Assembly (NCBI RefSeq): GCF_029784155.1
Contig: NC_073692.1
Coordinates: forward strand, 275,571,413 to 275,635,412
Source: Uranotaenia lowii
Taxonomy: Eukaryota; Arthropoda; Insecta; Diptera; Culicidae
DNA length: 64,000 nucleotides
Direction of reading: 5' to 3'
The notes beneath the pieces are model-generated. The model did no database searches. It worked only from the letters and a program-made list of their open reading frames with translations, and was not told the origin of the DNA. Positions 34,333 through 46,504 of the stretch are shown piece by piece (position 1 is the stretch's first letter; the number at the start of each line of letters is the position of its first letter). A program made the position numbers and the translations under genes.

Positions 34333-35938
34333 CACTTTTCATTTAAGTAAAATCTAATTCTGATTTTGTTTAATTTACTTCAATCATTTAAGGTATAATA
34401 TTTTGATGATGATTGTGAATGATCTGAAAAAGTAAAATTTAACAGTTTTTAAAAATTTGGAAAAATATCATAAGGTACAACAAGTATCTTTGAAATTACT
34501 GCAAAAAAACTCGATTTTGTTTAACAAATTTGTTGAAACCTGCAATACGATTAGATTTGTACTTTAAAAATACCTTAAATTCGATTTGATATAAAACTTT
34601 TTCAAAAGTTCTTTAAATGAGGAAAAGTAAACAAATACAAAACTTCTATTATTCTATTCGCAGAACTCAAAATTACTTGAAATCTTGAGAAAAGTTGATT
34701 ATTGATTTGAAACTTTTATTTTAATATATCAAGTTTTTGTTTTTAACTTTTATCATAAAAGTGCAAAATTTTCTTAAATAATTTAAACCTATTTTGAAAT
34801 ATTATTTCAATCACAAGAGCTGATAGAAAAATTGCCTCTATAAATTCAGGGCACCATAATTAGTCAAAATTTCGATTTAAACTCATTGCACTTCGGAAAA
34901 TGTAAATTTCGTGGCTTTGTGTAATTTACCAAACCTTTCTAAATGTGATGTTGAGCAATGAGAAGAACAAGGAAAAAAATTTAATTGAAGCTGAAACTGA
35001 TATCTTAAAGAATATTTTATATCACCATAACATTTGTAATGACGTAAACAATTTTCTAAATCAATTTTTTTTTGTAATAAAGCAGAGGATATTAGATTTT
35101 AGATTTGTATTGCTAATTCTTTGGACCATCGTGAGGGGTAATCGCCTGTGACATGGTGTCCAACTTGTCGATGTATAAAATTAGTATTTTCTGAATTAAT
35201 GGTTCGTTTCTAACAATGTGTTGGTTAGTTAAACTGTTTTAATGAAAACCCATTCTAAAGACGAGGTAGGGTTTTTGTATTTCAAGTTTAGTGTTTCAAT
35301 CCAAAAGATAGATTTAATTGCAAATCTACACTTACGAAATTAGTTTCTATTCTATTTGACGGTCTCATTAAATGAAATATCTCAAGCTTAGGCTGATTTA
35401 GAGAAAAAAATTCAAACTTGCTTGTTAACACCTATTTTGAAACACCTCTTAAGATCAAGTAATTTTCCGAAACTAGTGGAAATTTTGGAGATGGATTCAA
35501 GAGAGATCGGGATTCAAGATTATGATGGCATCATTTTTTGGATCGTATTGCCGATTTAATCAGGCTCAAAACCGCAACAGTACAGCCGAAGTAATTTGTT
35601 TATTAGAAAAGTTGAAGAAGTTGTGCCAAGATTCACGTGAAACTCATACGGAAATTTACTACAAAATATAACTGGAATTTGTCTAGCCTTATCAAGAGTG
35701 CTTTCTTGATAAGGCTAGAGTAGTTTTGATTATCTATTGTGGTGAATTTGAATTCATAACAAAAATATAAGCAAACGAACGAATCGTGATGAATATCCAG
35801 GGAAAGAAAATTTATACCGATGAACGATTTTTCATAATCATTTTTTAATTTGCTTTTGAAAAATATTGAATAGTTGTCAATGGTCTGAACATTAAGCGAA
35901 ATCAGGAACAATTTTGTTAATTTTTTTTTACACTTGAG
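34333..35938. other. AT-rich DNA with one perfect hairpin
   Basis: No gene is supported. At 35683-35718 a perfect hairpin has 14-bp arms (CTAGCCTTATCAAG and CTTGATAAGGCTAG) and an 8-nt loop AGTGCTTT. Its length and function are unknown. Confidence 0.45.
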
Positions 35939-37104
35939 AAACTGTTTTTTTTAAAGCACCGATGTGGTCTAGCGGATAAGCTGGCACGAGTCTGGTATTG
36001 GTATGCTAGGCGTACTGGATTCGATTCTTGGTATCGGCATAAAACATTGTCCGTTCGGCACATGTGCACACTCACATGGCGGTCGAACCATCCATAATTA
36101 ACTGTATCGAAAAATGTAGTGCCTTCTCTATTGGGTACTACTTCTTCAATACAGTTAATTGATGCGGGACAAAGAATTTAGCATGTGGTCAAGCTTCTAT
36201 TTCAAATGCTCTTCGTTCTTTTCACCACCTTAGAATTTTCTTCTGTTCTTCTATCCGTCTTTCATTTCAACTCTTTAACCCTCACCGATAAAGCCGCAAA
36301 TTCATTTCATAAAAGGCATAAAAAACTTAAGGGGTTGAATCCCATAAGTGTCCGACAGGGACAGGTGAGATGTGCTTCATACTAACAGAAATGTTCAATT
36401 AGTGGTTAGGTATACACACGGATGCCGGAATACCTGTAAGTTAACTAGCCCACGTGATTGATTCTTTCTTCAAAAATATACCTACATCAATACACCCAAT
36501 ACATGCACTTCATAACATTTCATACGTAACTATGGGGTCCGGGTATAGTTGCACGCTGCATTAGACATTTGTCGAACTTAATGATCTACACAGTAAATTT
36601 TTGATTCGATTTTCAGCAAAAAAAAAAAATGCTGGAAACGTTCAGCAATCCAAATTTTTGCTGGAAACCAGCAATCGTTTTTCTAATTGCTGGATTTTTC
36701 AGCATTCGGTTGTGTGCTTGTCAATTTTGCTGAAAAATCAGCAATCGGTTTCCAAATTGCTGGACGATTCAGCAATTGATCTAGTTTGCTAGAAAATCAG
36801 CAATCGAGTTGTCAAATTGAAGTCTGTTTGTTTTCGTATGCTGATGCAAGGTCAGACTCTATTTTACGAATTTAGGTTGGATTAATATATCTATATTTAT
36901 TTTTATTTTCCTCTATATTCTAGCAACCAGACATCAAAGCAAGGTTAAGTTTTTATTTGACAGGTAGATATTTCATAAAAGATACTAATCAGAATTCTTT
37001 TCTCAGGTGGCGAATGATCAATACTTTGGCCCAAAGCTGCCACTCCAGAGCCGTTGTTGTAAAATCTTTAGAAAAAGTTGTTGGAAATAAATACAAACAT
37101 TATT

Positions 37105-37980
37105 ATTAAAAATCCTTATTTTAGTTTTTGGCATTTCGGCGAGTTGTGAAAATTCAAGGTAGAATATTTAGAAAGAACATGAAAGTATTATAGACGGAAA
37201 GATCAAAGCTAGAGCGCTTTGGGTAGAAGAAATTGAAAAGTTGGTGAAAATGTGAGCAGGGCTTTTGTTTTGTGAACAGCTTTTGAACTACTTGCGTGAT
37301 TCTTTGCCGCGCGCCGTTTCAATGTTGATAGGAAGCGATGAAGAAACCTATCGCATTCCTAAATATTCTAAATATTCTACCTTGAATTTTCACAACTCGC
37401 CGAAATGCCAAAAACTAAAATAAGAATATATCCCGGCGGCGATTAAAATATGATAACAGAATCACTTGGCTAAAGAAGGGGGGAAATGGGATAACAAAAA
37501 TTACAACACAATTCATCACGATGCATTTGGCAAAAAAGTAAGGCATCGGATGGATAATATGCGAAACAAAAAGTAGCAACCATCCGATGTACCTAAAAAA
37601 GTAGCACGCATCGATAGAATTGGCTTAGCAATAGAACAGCACATGTGAGCGCTGCTTGGGTGATTTTTTGCCCGGTCGGACACAATCTCATGTGTTCGAC
37701 CCGTCCGTGTTTCAATGTGGGTAGGAATGCGATGGGTTTCTTCATCGCTTCCTATCAACATTGAAACGGCGCGCGGCAAAGAATCACGCAAGTAGTTCAA
37801 AAGCTGTTCACAAAACAAAAAGCCCTGCTCACATTTTCACCAACTATTCAATTTCTTCTACCCAAAGCGCTCTAGCTTTGATCTTTCCACCTATAATACT
37901 TTCATGTTCTTTCTAAATATTCTACCTTGAATTTTCACAACTCGCCGAAATGCCAAAAACTAAAATAAGAATATATCCCG
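37105..37980. repeat. Inner inverted repeat with ~240-bp arms
   Basis: 37105-37350 and 37735-37975 are inverted copies (TTTTTGGCATTTCGGCGAGT ... GCGCGCCGTTTCAATGTTG against its complement). The outer ~100 bp of the arm (ACAACTCGCCGAAATGCC...TATATCCCGGCGGCGATTAAAAT) recurs at 37390-37460. A 100-aa minus-strand frame between the arms has no recognised domain. It may be a separate transposon nested here; termini were not established. Confidence 0.6.
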
Positions 37981-38054
37981 GCGGCGATTAAAATAAGATA
38001 ATATTACTAAAAATGGAAGGAAGTAATTGTTCTTATTGCTCATTATATGTACAG

Positions 38055-39245
38055 TAGACTAGTTCACTTTTCGGCTTTTTTCGCTGATCACAACGCCACT
38101 TACAAGGTTTGATCCTCATTCATTTTCAAGAACTCTGGTCGAATTTGAGCTCATTTGAGTAAGTTTCCAGCGTGCGCTAGAAGTTTTATTGAAAAAAGTC
38201 CATTTTTCTGGAAAATTTTCGTAGATGTGTTCTAGCAAGCTGTTGTTAATATAAAATGATAATTTTATAGTGCTCGGTGATTGGTATGACAAGCATTCGT
38301 ATGGACCTGTTTTAGATAATTGACTAAATCAAACCGAAAAAATTTAAAAATTCATAAACTACCAACTTTTACAGAAAATTTACTTACAAGTTAAGAGCTT
38401 AAAATCAGTAGTAAATAGAAAAAAAATATTTTCGATATAAACTTTTCATAAAAAGATAGCCTTATTTATAACCTTTAATTTGATGTATAACACTTAATTA
38501 TCGCAACAGTACAAGCAAAGATATTCAAACATTCACATCACATTCTTTGAATCATAATGTTGTCTCCATTCAAGTTTTAGCATCATGCAACCTGCAAAAC
38601 GTGGCATCAAGAGGACTTGCTTACAACTTGATCAAAGCGCGCGCTTTTTTAAACTCCTGGCCCCGTCATGGGGTACTTGATTGAATAAAATATCCTTTCT
38701 TGTGCACAAGTTGGTGTGGAGTAAACTTGAATGAAAAATATTTTATCAAATCAAATTTGTTGCATAGATATTTGAATAACTTTGCTAGCACTCTTGGGAT
38801 CATTAAGTGTTATACATCAAATTAAAGGTTATAAATAAGGCTATCTTTTTATGAAAAGTTTATGTCGAAAATATTTTTTTTCTATTTACTACTGATTTTA
38901 AGCTCTCAACTTGTAAGTAAATTTTCTGTAAAAGTTGGTAGTTTATGAATTTTTAATTTTTTTCGGTTTGATTTAGTCAATTATCTAAAACAGGTCCATA
39001 CGAATGCTTGTCATACCAATCACCGAGCACTATAAAATTATCATTTTATATTAACAACAGCTTGCTAGAACACATCTACGGAAATTTTCCAGAAAAATGG
39101 ACTTTTTTCAATAAAACTCCTAGCGCACGCTGGAATCTTACTCAAATGAGCTCAAATTTGGCCAGAGTACTTGAAAATGAATGAGGATCAAACCCTGTAA
39201 GTGGCGTTGTGATCAGCGAAAAAAGCCGAAAAGTGAACTAGTCTA
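38055..39245. mobile_element. Near-perfect foldback element, TAGACTAG ends
   Basis: The arms of about 480 bp (38055-38540 and 38766-39245) are nearly identical inverted copies around a ~225-bp centre. Ends are TAGACTAGTTCACTTTTCGG and its complement. Flanks ATGTACAG at 38047-38054 and 39246-39253 form an exact 8-bp duplication. It has no coding capacity. Its TAGACT start and 8-bp duplication are shared with the TAGACTGCCCC family, suggesting one mobilising transposase class (inference). Confidence 0.93.
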
Positions 39246-39584
39246 ATGTACAGCCAGTATTTCATATTTAATTTTGAATGAAATATAAATTTGATACACC
39301 CGGTTTTTTTTTTTGAAAGAAATAGCTGATTTCCAGCAATCTGGATTGCTGATTTTCCAGCAATTTCAATTGCTGGAAACCAGCATTAACGTTTGCTGAT
39401 TTTTCTGGAAATTTTGCTGGAAAGTCAGCGGGACAAAAACCAGCAAAATTTTGCTGGTTTCCAACAAAAAAAATTTGCTGTGTATAGAATGCATATGAGC
39501 AAATACTTTTATGCAGAAATTTCGGTGAATTCGTGCATCAATGGTGGATTACTAACATACATTTGAAAAAACTGTTTTTTTACA

Positions 39585-40850
39585 CTTATCTGGGTTCGAT
39601 ATATCGGTTAAAAACTTCAGAACGAACTTTGCATGGAAATTGAAAAACAATCAATCACTATATATAACCAAATTTAAAACTTGACTGTTTTTTCGTCCCT
39701 GATGCTTATTCTGTAAAAGTGAACAACCCGAAGTACTCGTAATCCAATCTGTTGAGCTGGATGAAAATAAAGAGAACAATAATTCTAGGCAACAACAACG
39801 CAGAAACATCCGCTATCATCACTCGCGCGCGAAAAGAGTTAAGTATCAATCATAATTTGAAACGCTTTTTAATTAAACGATTTATCAGCATTATGTAATA
39901 CACTTGAAACCCATATTTCCCGCCAATCTTGATCGGGGGCGGGGGCTGATTTTCAGTCCGTTCACTCGCTTTCTCGATGCTGTTGATGGAGTTTAATCAG
40001 CTTCAGGCAGCGAAAGTATACTTTGGGAGATTTGCTGTCTGCATTTTTTTGGGGTAAGGTGGCGTTCACTTAACAGTTCGATTAAATTCGAATGAATCAC
40101 TTTGTTTCAAAGGATTTTTTTCTCTTTCGACTAAGCTCATATTTTTCCATTTTCGAGAAAATTTTCAGGTTTGACTATTTTTTTTAAAGATTATTTTCAG
40201 TTTCTTTTAACACACATAAAAAAAAACGAGCCGTTGAAATGATCCGGGTTTGAGAAGGCGTATCGTTTAAAAAGCATTTACACCTTTATCTCAGGAAGGA
40301 ATCGTGAAGGAGATTTTTCCAGCCGCCAACCAGGCTAGATGTGCCATAAAGAGTGTTATTGGGGGTGGTGAAAGAATCGCGCCTTGCTTAAAATTAAACC
40401 AATTCCGAACCCATCAGCGATCGCTCAGCGCTGCTCGCGTAACAATTTGCCTTCTCAAGAGCCCCTGAAAGGTGGTAGCAGCAGCTTGGCGCAATCGAGA
40501 GCATCCGGAATGGATGAAATCGGCATCATCCAGCCCGCGAGGAATCGGGAAGGTACTTGAACTATGAAATATAATGATTGCTTGCTAGTGCTGCCAATAA
40601 TGTTCGAGTCGTGAGCGAAGTGTCGGACTCGTCGAAACGTCTCAGCGAGAATCCAGCAGGTTTCTGACAAGCAGTCATTTCATCAACTTCGTCTTGCAAC
40701 GATTGAGTTTGAAGTCTTGGGGTTTTGGCCTCGAAAGCAATATGGTGTAATCTTTCTACACCGATGATGATGTTCTTCCGACATGATGATACTATTATTC
40801 AATATCAAAGCAAATAGACAGGTTTATCATATAAATTTAAATTTTCTTTC
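39585..40850. other. Single-copy DNA with GC-richer island
   Basis: 39900-40060 and 40240-40760 are GC-richer and have no repeat match in the window. Features are a GGGGGCGGGGGC run near 39936 and TTTTTAATTAAACGATTTAT at ~39868. The 71-aa frame at 40455-40670 shows no domain. This is the largest stretch without visible mobile DNA after the first 1.6 kb and may be part of a host regulatory or intronic region. Confidence 0.35.
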
Positions 40851-42400
40851 AGTCAATTTGCACATTATCTTCGACTTTGAAGATTGAAATTTATACTTTT
40901 GACATTCAATTTTTTTCTTTAAATTTTATAGTTTTGACTTTTGACTATCTATATTCAATCATCGACTTTTGACTTCCAATTATTGGTTCTCAAATTCCAA
41001 GTTTTTCTTTAAATTTTCGACTTCCAACAAAATATCAACTTTTGGCAATCGACGTTCAATTCTCTACATTCAATATTAGACTTCCGACAAGCCTTAAGAC
41101 TTTCGGCTATACTTTTTTGTCTTTAATAATCTGTTTCTGGTTTCAAATGTTGATTTCCGTCATTCGATATTCGAATTTCAACTCTTGATTATCAACATTC
41201 GGGTTGAAAATCTCAGCATTCTACTTTTGGCAAACGACTTACGTGTTTTTGAAACAGACCCACACACATATGAAGTATCAGTGAAACTTCATGTTTCTCT
41301 GAAGAGATCTAAACTCTACTTAAGACTAATGCGTACATCTTTCAAGGATATAATGGCTAGCATCTTATTAATGCTAACACCACTAGCCCACAAAAAGAGT
41401 ACTATGTTTGCTCTGACTGAGACTCGATCTCATGACCTCTGGCTTAGAAGACATAAACGCTTTTCTCTAGGCCGCGGTCGGCGGCTGACTTCCAAAGCTT
41501 GACTTTTGGCTTATGGTTATCGACTTCTAACCTTAAATTTTCAACTTAATATTCACGGCTTTTGATTTCGAAATATTTGCGTTTGACTTCCAACGGTCAA
41601 CTCTCCACATTCCATTTTCGACTTCCGAATTTTCATTTACTAACTTTAAATTTTCGACCATTTTTTTCCGACTTACAAATTTTTTAAGGTTTTTAAAGGT
41701 TCTCTTTAGACGTTCGACTAACGACTTTTAACTCTCGACATTCAACTTTCAATAATCGACACACTTACTTCAAATTTTCAGCTTTATCATTTGATTTTTT
41801 AATTCTGTTCTCAATATTTTTTTTAACGTAAGTCAACAGATTTCAGTTCCGATTTTTAAGCATTGATATAAGATTTGCAACTTTTGGCTATCAGCTGTTG
41901 ATTTCCGACTTCCGTCTTTCATCTTATTTTATTCAAATTTTTTCATAAAATTCTTTTTTTAAGTTTTTGATTAAATTCACTCTCAACTTTCGCTTTTGAC
42001 TTTCGAATAAATTATTTTGATTTTTATTTGAAAACTTTCGTTTTGCAAGCAAATATGTATATCCCATTTTTGATTCAATTTTTTTCTATTTTTGCCTTCC
42101 ATCTTTTTATTAAACTTTCATTTTACAAGTTCATATTTATTATTTGTTGTAGATTTTTTACTGTTTTGACTATTTTAAATTCGACTTCTCGCTCCACGTT
42201 CGGCTATCGATTTTTTAATACCGACTTCCGACTTCTAACTTGTGTTTTTGGGTTTTCAACGTTCGGTGTAAAACTTTCAAATTTCGACTTTGAAACTCCT
42301 GCTTGCGATTTTCGATCTCCATTTAAAGACTTTAACACTTCAACTTGTGACTATCGACTTTGACTTTTGATTTTCAACTTTTGGATTGAATTTTTGAATA
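40850..42400 (+). repeat. Degenerate GACTTT-rich short-repeat tract
   Basis: The tract consists of short variants of TTCGACTTTTGACTTCC, TTTCGACTTCCGA and CAACTTTC with irregular spacing of about 7-25 bp, nearly free of purine runs on this strand. A family B SINE (41262-41490) is inserted. The same kind of sequence occurs at 52160-52260 and 57655-58654. The 111-aa frame at 42028-42363 is a product of this composition. Confidence 0.7.
41262..41490 (-). repeat. tRNA-derived SINE, family B, copy 2
   Basis: It follows 3805-4035 over its whole length: CTGAAGAGATCTAAACTC, CATCTTTCAAGGATATAATGG, ACTGAGACTCGATCTCATGACC, TCTAGGCCGCGGTCGG. The tRNA-like head is on the minus strand at ~41487. It sits within the GACTTT-rich tract, which shows it is an insertion. 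Confidence 0.6.
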
Positions 42401-42755
42401 ACATTCTTCGCAGGCGCGGTCTTATAGCTCGGCTTCGTGGGGGGGATGATTTTACAAATTTTTAAAAATCGATCAATTAGTTCAGTTTGAAAGAGTAGAA
42501 GAGCGAGGAAGGAGAGGAGTAAGTACTGAATACTGCCTCTTCTCCTCCAATTTGATCACATTGTTCTAAATCAGTGGTAGGTGGTTGTTATAAATGTATT
42601 TAAAAATAAATTAAACCAATTTCAACAAATTATGTAAACTTATTTTGATATCTTTTGATATCACTTCTTGCTACGAATCGATTATGTTACTTGCGGGAGA
42701 TTGTCGATATAACGATTATCTTAATTTGTTTATAAGTGAGTTAAAAAAATATCAG
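42401..42755. other. AT-rich spacer
   Basis: A short G-run (GTGGGGGGGATG) lies at ~42439. No gene or repeat was recognised. Confidence 0.4.
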
Positions 42756-42759
42756 TTAA

Positions 42760-43488
42760 GGGGGGGGGTAGGGTCTAACACTTTAAAAAAATCGATTTTT
42801 TTATTTTTTTATTTTCTTATTGTAAAACATTTCAAGAATGTTGTGTCAAATTTTCAAGTCAATTGAAGCAAAACTGAAGAAATTATAGGCCTTTATCTCC
42901 TCCTATCTAATACTGCAAGAAAGCAAGAGCAGAAACTTCAAACGCGTTTTTCTCGAAAGCACATTTTTAAAGTCCGTGGACATCGTCATTTGAAAACTAC
43001 TTATCCGATTCTTTTCAAATTTGGAACATATTTTCTACATATGAAATACCAGACCCCAACGTTTTTAATTTTTATTTTTTTTAATTTGGGGAGGTTTTAC
43101 AGATAAAAAATGGCGGATTTTTTCGTGAAAAATCGTAGTTTTTACTTCAAACAGCCACAAAAATTTCATAAAAATTTTTTTAAATTAAATAAAAACGTTG
43201 GGGTCCAGAAAAACATCTATTAAAAATATTTCGCTCGGATTTTTTGATTTCAGATGATTCTGTGCTGAGATACAGTGTCCACCGCAAATCCTGTTTTCTA
43301 AAAGGCATCCTCGAAAGTGCTCCGTCACCGGTTCATTTTTCAATATTTTTTTACGAAAAAATTACTAAATGTTCTTTTAACAATGCTTTATATAATGCAA
43401 AAAATTTTAATAGATTAGTTTGAACGATAGCTCTAGAAAAAAATCGTGAAAATGGTGTTTTTTTTACCTGTTAGACCCTACCCCCCCC
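42760..43488. mobile_element. TTAA-flanked MITE with G-run ends
   Basis: Termini are GGGGGGGGGTAGGGTCTAAC and GTTAGACCCTACCCCCCCC, flanked by TTAA at 42756-42759 and 43489-43492. TTAA target duplication is the hallmark of piggyBac-type transposases. It is 729 bp with no transposase. The centre has a hairpin formed by ACCCCAACGTTTTT and AAAAACGTTGGGGT (43055-43204). The paralog at 47777-50196 shows the same TTAA borders. Confidence 0.88.
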
Positions 43489-43492
43489 TTAA

Positions 43493-44376
43493 TAAGTTCA
43501 TTAAAAAATCCTGGTTATAAATGTCATTTAATTAAGTTAACATAACACATTTGTTGAAATAAGAAAATCGAGCAATCATCTACTTTTCCTGAGATTTCAA
43601 TGATCTTCTTTTGGATTTTTACATTTGAAAAAGCAAGAAATTGAGAAAATTTTTAGATAACAATTGCCGTAAATTTTAACTCTGATACATTTTTTTAATA
43701 ATTCTGAATTTCATTATGGATAAAGATTTTGTGTAGTTTTTAAAGACTCTGATACTCATTTCTCATTGTGAATAATGGCCATATGGTATTGGCCATATTA
43801 AGTGACGGCCGTTAGGGAAACACGCGGCAAAACAAGTTTTTTTCTGAAGATGGCTGAAGCTCAGTAGGCCGATACGTAAAAAAAAGGCAGTTTTAATTTC
43901 GTACTAAATAAATCACCGAAAAATTATCAGTCAAAGAAACCCATAGAAAAGTGCGGTGATCAAAATCAAACAACGAATAATGGCCAAAGACTTCTATTTA
44001 TAAATTTAAAATTAATTTTGAATTTAAATTATCAAATATGATTCTGGACTTTTTGAAACTCTACTTTCATTGATTCGCTCTTGAAATTAAAGCTTTCTGC
44101 CTTAATTTTAGATTTTTTTTAAACTCTCTTCAACCCAAACCCACAGTAAGACATGGTACACTAAAATTGGCGTACCGCCAAATCCAATTATTTTCATTTA
44201 ATTTTTGCGAAAAACTTTTCAAAACACGTATATCTTACAATTCATACTAATGTAAACTTTTTGACTAGCAGTTGTCAAAAGCAACAGCCAAATAAATAAA
44301 ATAATCAAATGGCTATTGACAGTTACATCTAAAATTTTGCAGTTTTTGAGAAAAAAAATTCTCAAAATTTTCAATA
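43493..44376. other. AT-rich DNA, nothing recognised
   Basis: Apart from a GGCCATATGGTATTGGCCATA near-palindrome at ~43785, no gene, RNA or shared repeat was seen. Confidence 0.4.
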
Positions 44377-44378
44377 TA

Positions 44379-45331
44379 GAGGAGAATGAGGATACTTGAT
44401 CCCTGGGGATACTTGATTCCTTAGCTATATCTCGAAACTGAAATGTCTTACAAAGATCAAATGTTCTAGAAAAATGTGCCAAAATGAGCAAAATAACAAT
44501 GCATGTAGTTTAAACATTTTTAACAAAATAATTGTTCGAGTAATTGAATTTTGTTTGAAAAATTTCACTAAATGTAACTTGAAGATCATTTTTCATCACT
44601 TTAAAATGTTCCTTACATGGGAAAATTATGAAAAAAATATTTGTTGCAATGTATCAATCGTTCGAGCGTAAAATGAACTTCATAATGCCATATTTTCAAA
44701 GCAATGGAAAACTCTCAACTTTTTTCAGAAAAAGTTTTCTAAAATGTTGATTATGGGTACAATTGATCCCCTAGAGTTGGGTACAATTGATCCCCCTTCC
44801 AAACGGCATATTCTTCTTCTGAATTGACTGTTATGATTGCTGATTATGAAATTACTAATATTTATCCAAAAACTAATATTTATCAAACAATTGTCTGAAG
44901 AAAAGAGCAAAAATAATTAATTTTCTCTTAATTATAAAATGTTATTAGCGTTGAGACTAAGTTATAGAATTTTCTTCTTATGTCTGCTATAGATTGTGAA
45001 ATGAGAACAAACATGACCAAAATTGTCAATTAACATTCTATCTTGGGGTTTCGTTAGACTTTTATACAAGGATAAGGGCTTCCTGAATAAAAGATCAAGT
45101 ATCCTTCTATAGGGGATCAAGTCTCCCCTTACTTCAGAAAAATCGCAATTTTTTTACTTCCGCGAAAATGCTTCTAGTTCACCAACGGGTTCAAGTATCG
45201 TTCTAATTTTTGGAGCATAGAAACTTGAAGTTACAAGCTGTCAGAAAATGTCGAAGACGGCGAGTTGCTAAATTTTTCCAAAAAGATATGGTGAAAATAA
45301 GAAAAGGGGATCAAGTATCCCCACTCTTCCC
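44379..45331. mobile_element. TA-flanked MITE rich in GGGATCAAGTATCC
   Basis: Ends GAGGAGAATGAGGATACTTG and CAAGTATCCCCACTCTTCCC, inverted with two or three mismatches, within TA (44377-44378 and 45332-45333). The terminal motif GATACTTGATCCC or its complement recurs internally at ~44403, 44757, 44780, 45089, 45112 and 45307, like subterminal binding sites. Its short frames have no domain. A Tc1/mariner-type origin is inferred from TA. Confidence 0.75.
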
Positions 45332-45333
45332 TA

Positions 45334-46504
45334 TACATATGAAGTTTTTCACAGAGAAAAATACATTATTAAGCGTAAAACTAAGCTTTTGTAAAAATTT
45401 GGATTCATCTAAACGATTGAAATAAATTTTTCAGTATATCAGCTCTCGTTTCTGAGATTCAAGGCTAACATTTGAAAATAGTTTAAAAAATTATTTAAAA
45501 AATTTGTGCACGTTGAAAAAAAACGGTACAATGTTTTAAAAATATTGAAAATAAAGGATTTGAGTCCAAAATCGTTTTTTTTTTAAATGTTTGCTAATAA
45601 TTTTTACATGTGAGATAAATTAACGAATGTTTTCTTTACAGTTTTGTCAAGTTTAACGAAAATTTATAAATTTTAAGAAAATTGAACTTGCATAATCATA
45701 GATATTTTAGACAAGACGTTTTGCAATCTTGAACAAAAATAAAAAAAAAACATTTTTTCATTTAAAAACCATTCAAAAATTGTTAAGTGATATAAGAAAT
45801 AGTTAAGTCCCTTCAGATAAGTTTTCTAAAAAATGATAAGTTTTATTTTTATTAAAGCAATGTTTATCTGAAATAAGAATGTCTTGGCTAAAATCTTGAT
45901 CTTTCATAAATTATAAGATAAATTGGTTAGTTAAAAAAATCCCACGAGTCATAACATCCAAAGTTTAGGTGACAGATAAAATGTGAGATTTGAATTCAGG
46001 ATACCAAAATCTTCACAAATCAGGTAGTAAAACACATACATAAGAAATGCTGTTCTTTTGTGTAGTTAATATTATTCTATAATTTAGAAATTGCATTTAT
46101 TGCAATTGAAATAATCAATTGTTTTTGTGAAATCTGAAAAGGGATTTTAATTTTTAGTTTGAATTTATCATTGTGTGTAATATTTGGACACAATATTGAC
46201 GGTATAATGCGAAATATATTAATCTAACGGTTCATGACAACTTAAAGCGTGAGAAATTTTGAAATTGACCTATTTTTCGAAAAGTTGTCATTTTTGTAGC
46301 GTCAGAAATCCTTGATCTATGTGTTTTTCGATCTAAAATTGCTATTGACTGTTAGGTTAGAAAAAAATCTTAATGCGTTTATTATGTTCGTCGCCATGGG
46401 CACCATATTCGGGTTACGGGTGTATTTCCTGGGAGGGCCCCTCACATCAAAAACGAGTGACACTCTCTTACTCAAGTAAGCTGCTTAGTTTAGCCACATC
46501 CCAT
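45334..46504. other. AT-rich DNA, nothing recognised
   Basis: No gene is supported. 46380-46460 is locally GC-richer (GCCATGGGCACCATATTCGG) without an identifiable feature. Confidence 0.4.

Larger units (their letters stand above)
36589..39482. mobile_element. TA element with CACAGYAAATTTTT ends, holding others
   Basis: Starts CACAGTAAATTTTTG and ends AAATTTGCTGTG, flanked by TA at 36587-36588 and 39483-39484. The uninterrupted SINE at 24739 confirms the empty site. Both subterminal regions (36610-36800, 39320-39480) are packed with CCAGCAATTG/CAATTGCTGG-type repeats. It contains an inner inverted repeat (37105-37980) and the foldback 38055-39245. Confidence 0.85.
35956..39566 (+). repeat. 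tRNA-derived SINE, family A, split copy
   Basis: The head CACCGATGTGGTCTAGCGGATAAGC and B box GATTCGATTCTTGG stand at 35956-36037. The body follows to 36586 and resumes after a 2.9-kb insertion at 39485-39566, with GCATATGAG...GGTGAATTCGTGCAT...GGTGGATTACTAACATAC, the same order as in the copy at 24739-25204. Approximately AAACTGTTTTTTT occurs on both sides (~35939 and ~39569), an imperfect target duplication. It also holds about 270 bp (36045-36315) absent from the other copy, including a TTAACTGTAT/ATACAGTTAA hairpin. Confidence 0.85.

Noticed and set aside
42028..42363. 111-aa frame
   Set aside because: It arises from the GACTTT-rich tract and consists mostly of Phe/Ser/Thr-type low-complexity sequence.
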